From Nocardia veterana NBRC 100344 (lineage in GTDB: Bacteria; Actinomycetota; Actinomycetes; Mycobacteriales; Mycobacteriaceae): a stretch of DNA of 64,000 nt. The notes below the pieces were generated by a model. It saw only the letters and a list, made by a program, of their open reading frames with translations, did not search any database and was not told where the DNA came from. The stretch lies in NCBI RefSeq assembly GCF_000308855.1, contig NZ_BAGM01000210.1:40874-104873 (forward strand), in the 5' to 3' direction. The position numbers and the translations under genes were made by a program. Positions 60,669-64,000 of this stretch are shown here, one piece after another. How positions within the stretch are numbered: the first letter of the stretch is position 1; every line of letters starts with the position of its first letter.

Positions 60669-62081
60669 ATGAACACGGCTGCACAGTGGTTCACCGGTCC
60701 GCACCGGCGTCGAAGTTGGATCGCGGTGCTGGTCGTCGCCGTCGTGGTGAGTGTCGCTGCGGTCGGCTGGGCGGACCGATCCCCACGGCAGTCCCAGCAA
60801 CCGCCACCGGTGGTCGGTGGCAAGTTTCGTATCGAGCCCGCTCTAGGTTCCGCACCCACTCCGCGCTGGACGGTGCGCGCCGCCGATCTGTCCGCTGACC
60901 CCGGCGCTGTTCTCCTGTCCGCTCCGCACAGTCTGAACGTCTACTACGGAAACGGCACGCCGATGGATGCCGGGACCACGATCGTGGCGGCCACCGCGGT
61001 GCCGGACAGCGCGGGCGACGGGGTCGGGCAGCCGGTCAGCGCGGTGCGACTGCACGGGATCGACCCCGACACCGGAAAACCCCGCTGGGCCATCGATGTC
61101 GGTGCGATCGCCGGCTGCGCCGAGCAGGTGTTTCAGGGCCTGCTGAGCTGTTGGGACACCCATCGGGTCCTGATCGTCGACAGCGCGACGGGCACAGTGC
61201 TCACCGACCACATCACCGATTTCGAGGTGGCGCAGGTCGATGCTCGCGACGGCGTCGTCACGGTGGCCGGGCGAACCGCGGACTGGCAGACCGCCGTCCT
61301 CACGCGTGGAACCGTCTCGGATATCGCTGCGAGCTGGCGTAAGACTTTTCCGGCGGTGGTTCCCGGAGAGCCGGTCAGACCCGTCATCAGCGCACCGCAC
61401 TACTTCCGGAACGGGCGCTACGGCAACATTCGTGTCTACGATCTGCGCACCGGCGAACCGCTTTTCACCGGACCGGTCGGCTATGTCTTCGACGGCGGCA
61501 TGATCGCCTCGCAGGTGATCGATCGCAACGGCACCGCGGGACAGGTCGCGTTGCTCGGCCGCGACGGACACCGCATCACCGACGTCGCCAATGCCGGCTT
61601 CATGCTCGAGTGGTACCCGGTCGCCACCGCGTCGCCACTGCCGATCCTGACCGGTGAAAGCGCCTACGACCGCACCACCGGTGCGATCTTGTGGACCAAT
61701 CCCGAGATCGGCATCGACGACACAGCCGGGCGCAAGGACGCGATCGAGGGTGTGGTGCGAGACACCGTGATCGTCCGATCACTCGACGGCACAACACTTT
61801 CCGGGCTCGATCTCACCGACGGGCATCGAATCTGGCAGCGGCCCTCGCCGTTCGAACACGCCACGAAATTCACAAACTATGACGGCATCACCGACGCGAC
61901 CCATCTCATCCTGACCGACGGAGTCACCGTGCAGGCGATCGATGGCGACAACGGAACTCCGGTGTGGTCGATGCTGTTGCCGCCCAGCGGCGACCCCAGA
62001 CTCCACTCCCAGGTGCGGGCGATGGGCCGTCGCATGGTCACCGTGACCGCGCATGAATTCACCGGATACGCCGCGACATGA
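60669..62081 (+). CDS. Membrane-anchored PQQ-like beta-propeller protein
   Basis: The 470-residue protein has a short basic head (HRRRSW), one membrane segment near residues 17-36 (IAVLVVAVVVSVAAVGWA) and an extracytoplasmic part with repeated PQQ-like propeller strands (LHGIDPDTGKPRWAIDVGAIAGCAEQ, DSATGTVLTDHITDF, VYDLRTGEPLFTGP, AYDRTTGAILWTNP, LDLTDGHRIWQRP, AIDGDNGTPVWSM). Such proteins serve in envelope assembly or as sensors; no enzyme residues are evident. GAAGGAG precedes the ATG. Confidence 0.82.
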   Translation: MNTAAQWFTGPHRRRSWIAVLVVAVVVSVAAVGWADRSPRQSQQPPPVVGGKFRIEPALGSAPTPRWTVRAADLSADPGAVLLSAPHSLNVYYGNGTPMDAGTTIVAATAVPDSAGDGVGQPVSAVRLHGIDPDTGKPRWAIDVGAIAGCAEQVFQGLLSCWDTHRVLIVDSATGTVLTDHITDFEVAQVDARDGVVTVAGRTADWQTAVLTRGTVSDIAASWRKTFPAVVPGEPVRPVISAPHYFRNGRYGNIRVYDLRTGEPLFTGPVGYVFDGGMIASQVIDRNGTAGQVALLGRDGHRITDVANAGFMLEWYPVATASPLPILTGESAYDRTTGAILWTNPEIGIDDTAGRKDAIEGVVRDTVIVRSLDGTTLSGLDLTDGHRIWQRPSPFEHATKFTNYDGITDATHLILTDGVTVQAIDGDNGTPVWSMLLPPSGDPRLHSQVRAMGRRMVTVTAHEFTGYAAT

Positions 62082-62632
62082 TGCCGAGAACAGTGGCCAT
62101 CGAGGCCATTCGCGCACCCGGCTACGGTCGCCCGCCCGCGGGGTGGGTGGCCGATGCGACACACGTTCACCAGCGAAGCGGCGCACCTGCGTGACCGCCG
62201 CGTCGACTGCCGCACCAGCAGGGCCGCCCAGGCGGCGATCGCGCTGACAAGTCGTTGCACCGCTTGATATTTCGCCGGCGGCTGCCCGTATCGCCGGCGG
62301 TCGGAACGTGACCGGGACAGCGATCGACAGCTCTCCATACCGCCACAACTCTGCAGTGACCCGAGTCGGTGCGCCACGCCAAAGCGTGCGCCGCGAGAAC
62401 ATCCATGCGACCCGCAGGAGGAAATCACCACAACTGAATCGTGCAACGGGTCCGGTAGCCACAAGCATCACTTCTGCCACACCTGCAACAAAAGAGGCCA
62501 AACACCCAGCTGGGTTCGAAATAGGAAAACTACGACATTCCGCAGTTCAGAGGACTACACAGGCAAGAAGCCAACCCTGAGACAACGAAAGACCAGAACC
62601 CGAAAAGACCCTGACCAGGAATTACATAATTG
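62082..62632. other. Gene-poor, low-GC region next to tRNA-Val
   Basis: 551 bases with no supportable gene. The part from about 62430 to 62632 is close to 50% G+C, well below the neighbours, and contains the att-like copy of the tRNA-Val 3' end. Forward frames here have no ribosome sites or family resemblance. The base composition suggests foreign DNA or the remains of an integrated element. Confidence 0.6.
62505..62520. repeat. Exact 16-bp copy of the tRNA-Val(CAC) 3' part, att-like
   Basis: CCCAGCTGGGTTCGAA at 62505-62520 equals positions 62637-62652, inside the tRNA-Val gene, where it covers part of the T arm and acceptor side. The copy is in the same orientation, 132 bp beyond the tRNA 3' end, and lies in low-GC DNA. 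Direct copies of tRNA 3' ends are the normal product of tyrosine-integrase insertion, so this may be an attachment-site scar. Confidence 0.65.
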
Positions 62633-62704
62633 TGGTCCCAGCTGGGTTCGAACCAGCGACCTCTCGCGTGTGAGGCGAGCGCTCTCCCACTGAGCTATGG
62701 GACC
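62633..62704 (-). tRNA. tRNA-Val (anticodon CAC)
   Basis: The reverse strand folds as a 72-nt tRNA: acceptor GGTCCCA/TGGGACC, D arm with GCTCAGTGGGAGAGC, anticodon stem CTCGC/GCGAG around the loop CTCACAC, and the T loop GGTTCGAACC. Discriminator base A; the CCA end is not encoded. It reads GTG codons. Confidence 0.95.
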
Positions 62705-63147
62705 GTGGGAATTCGGGGCGGCTGGGGTGCCGTTCCGAACGAGATGGAACCTTAACACGCATCACCGGTGTCACACCAAATCGGGGGCTGAGCTGGAGGA
62801 ATCGCCGGGGGTTGCGGGGCGTGGGACAGGAACGGGCGCAGGGGGTGTGGCGCCCCGGGGCCGGCAGGTGGGCGATGGGCGGCCGGGCTCGCGAATCGAG
62901 GCCCATGACGCCTGCTGTGGCCGGCGTCATGGGGGGTGTGCGCGGATCGACGGCGGGAGCTGGCGACCGATACGGATGTCGTGGGGTGGCACGTTCGGTG
63001 GCCTCGAGACCGGATGCGTCTGCAGCACCCTTCCCGCCCACGCGGACCGCTCCACGATCCCGCCCCGGCCACGACGTCCCCGCCCGTCGCACCGTCACCC
63101 TCCAGAACCACATCCTTGTCATTTACCCCCGTTTACCAGCCGATTTG
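62705..63147. other. Non-coding spacer between opposite tRNA genes
   Basis: 443 bases between the reverse tRNA-Val and the tRNA trio promoter. Frames through it give tRNA-derived or repetitive peptides of the sort often misannotated near tRNA genes. No supported gene was found. Confidence 0.6.
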
Positions 63148-63174
63148 TTGACCGCGCGGGTTGTGGGCTAATGT
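63148..63174 (+). promoter_or_regulatory. Promoter of the tRNA trio
   Basis: TTGACC (63148-63153) and TAATGT (63169-63174) are separated by 15 bases and lie about 50 bases before tRNA-Gly. The sequence between, GCGCGGGTTGTGGGC, resembles strong stable-RNA promoters of actinobacteria. Confidence 0.6.
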
Positions 63175-63221
63175 TCTCTCTCGCAGCCGGAAGGGGCCGA
63201 AACGCCCCGGAGAAGCAGCGT

Positions 63222-63294
63222 GCGGATGTAGCGCAGTTGGTAGCGCATCACCTTGCCAAGGTGAGGGTCGCGGGTTCGAATCCCGTCATCCGCT
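63222..63294 (+). tRNA. tRNA-Gly (anticodon GCC)
   Basis: A 73-nt cloverleaf: acceptor GCGGATG/CATCCGC, D arm TAGCGCAGTTGGTAGCGCA, anticodon stem CACCT/AGGTG around TTGCCAA, T loop GGTTCGAATCC. It decodes GGC/GGU. First of a Gly-Cys-Val set, an order also seen in mycobacteria. Confidence 0.95.
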
Positions 63295-63317
63295 CGAAGG
63301 CCAACCCGGCCTTGGTT

Positions 63318-63388
63318 GGCGGTGTGGCCGAGTGGTGAGGCAACGGCCTGCAAAGCCGTGCACACGGGTTCGATTCCCGTCGCCGCCT
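63318..63388 (+). tRNA. tRNA-Cys (anticodon GCA)
   Basis: A 71-nt cloverleaf: acceptor GGCGGTG/CGCCGCC, anticodon stem ACGGC/GCCGT around CTGCAAA, T loop GGTTCGATTCC. The T-G pair in the acceptor is tolerated. Second gene of the trio. Confidence 0.94.
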
Positions 63389-63405
63389 CTGAGTAGGCGA
63401 ACCAC

Positions 63406-63480
63406 GCGCGATTAGCTCAGCGGGAGAGCGCTTCCCTGACACGGAAGAGGTCACTGGTTCAATCCCAGTATCGCGCACCA
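63406..63480 (+). tRNA. tRNA-Val (anticodon GAC), CCA encoded
   Basis: A 72-nt cloverleaf: acceptor GCGCGAT/ATCGCGC, D arm TAGCTCAGCGGGAGAGC, anticodon stem CTTCC/GGAAG around CTGACAC, T loop GGTTCAATCC. Discriminator A is followed by an encoded CCA. It decodes GUC/GUU. Confidence 0.95.
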
Positions 63481-63495
63481 ACGACATACAGGTCA

Positions 63496-63522
63496 GGCAC
63501 CCTTTCGAGGGTGCCTTTCTTG
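63496..63522 (+). terminator. Rho-independent terminator of the tRNA trio
   Basis: Stem GGCACCCT / AGGGTGCC with the stable TTCG tetraloop is followed by TTTCTTG. It is the clearest terminator in the window. Confidence 0.88.
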
Positions 63523-63546
63523 TTGGGCGTTCGGAGAGGAGACGCG

Positions 63547-64000
63547 GTGCGCGATTCGGTGACCGTTCATATGGCGGCCTCCCCCGCGGCGGTCTGGGAT
63601 CTCGTCAGCGATATCACCCGGATCGGCGAGTTCAGCCCGGAAACCTTCGAGGCCGAATGGCTCGGTGGCGCAACCGGTCCCGCTGTCGGAGCGACCTTCC
63701 GCGGACATGTGCGGCGCAACGAGGTGGGGCCGGTGTACTGGACCACGTGCCGAGTGGTCGCATGTGACCCCGAGCGGGAATTCGCCTTCGTCGTCCTCGG
63801 TCCTGGCGGGTCGACCGTCAATCGCTGGAGCTATCGGCTCGAGCCGCGGGACGGGGGTACCGCTGTCACCGAAGCCTTCGAGCTGGCGGCGAGCGCGCCG
63901 CTGCGGCTGTACTGGATGCTGCTCGGCTGGGCGCGCGGCCGCCGCAACCGCAACGATATGACCAGGACGCTGAATCGGATGAAGGCGATCGTCGAAGGCG
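63547..64000 (+). CDS. SRPBCC-family protein, cut by the window edge
   Basis: The frame opens with a GTG behind GGAGAGGAG and is still open at the window end, giving at least 151 residues. It begins RDSVTVHMAASPAAVWDLVSDITRIGEFSPETFEAEWLGG, typical of the polyketide-cyclase/START-like SRPBCC fold, and continues with VGATFRGHVRRNEVGPVYWTTCRVVACDPEREFAFVV and RWSYRLEPRDGGTAVTEAFEL. It likely binds a lipid or hydrophobic metabolite. The missing end is probably short, since the visible part nearly fills a domain. Confidence 0.87.
   Translation, partial: MRDSVTVHMAASPAAVWDLVSDITRIGEFSPETFEAEWLGGATGPAVGATFRGHVRRNEVGPVYWTTCRVVACDPEREFAFVVLGPGGSTVNRWSYRLEPRDGGTAVTEAFELAASAPLRLYWMLLGWARGRRNRNDMTRTLNRMKAIVEG

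Noticed and set aside
62555..63415. Open frames running through the tRNA genes
   Set aside because: Their translations contain the standard tRNA-derived peptides (such as VAGSNPA-like text) and overlap real tRNAs on either strand.

Overview
The window is high-GC DNA (about two thirds G+C in coding regions) with many GTG and a few TTG starts, purine-rich ribosome sites, leaderless-looking promoters and a tRNA-Gly/Cys/Val trio next to a tRNA-Val. It carries the regulator, P450, Baeyer-Villiger monooxygenase, secretory lipase and NRPS families typical of Mycobacteriales. I infer a Nocardia-like or Rhodococcus-like actinomycete chromosome; no single gene fixes the genus. No rRNA, CRISPR array, intact transposon or phage was seen.

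Layout. 1-6.8 kb: a truncated GH15 glucoamylase-type hydrolase, a membrane protein, a ketosteroid-isomerase-like enzyme divergent from a Baeyer-Villiger monooxygenase, and ilvD. 6.9-13.4 kb: a PucR-type regulator followed by a four-gene 2-oxoacid (pyruvate) dehydrogenase operon lpdA-pdhA-pdhB-pdhC closed by a long inverted repeat. 13.5-16.9 kb: an MFS exporter, an APC permease and a DUF4186 protein. 16.97-19.8 kb: the most unusual locus, an EACC1-like small protein overlapping a gene for a transmembrane protein that joins a caspase-like peptidase domain to an extracytoplasmic substrate-binding-protein-like domain. 20-31 kb: a series of compact detoxification and regulatory units (azoreductase/SugE with TetR, old yellow enzyme with MarR, ArsR-SRPBCC with SRPBCC, TetR with amidase), each divergent from its regulator over a visible operator, plus a secreted lipase and a CdaR/PucR regulator.

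32-43.9 kb: a P450, an ArsR-type regulator, membrane proteins, a complete second GH15 enzyme coupled to an MFS transporter, a protein made of two tandem P-loop kinase domains, and an SDR-MerR pair. 44.4-56 kb: a small biosynthetic cluster made of a bimodular NRPS (C-A-PCP-C-A-PCP-TE) translationally coupled to a DUF6875-like protein, divergent from a carboxyl-methyltransferase-family gene, with a LAL-type LuxR regulator beyond it. The two adenylation pockets read almost the same, which suggests a dipeptide of one repeated nonpolar residue, perhaps methyl-esterified.

56.5-64 kb: an Rrf2 regulator and a type II NADH dehydrogenase-like flavoprotein that share one operator motif, an operon of SDR, a 45-residue protein and a SUKH-like protein, a membrane-anchored beta-propeller, then the tRNAs. 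The tRNA-Val(CAC) gene has an exact 16-bp copy of its 3' part 132 bp downstream inside a low-GC stretch, which looks like an old integration scar. Both ends of the window cut genes (GH15 at the left, SRPBCC at the right). Functions were assigned by reading motifs and family resemblance; no database search was run.
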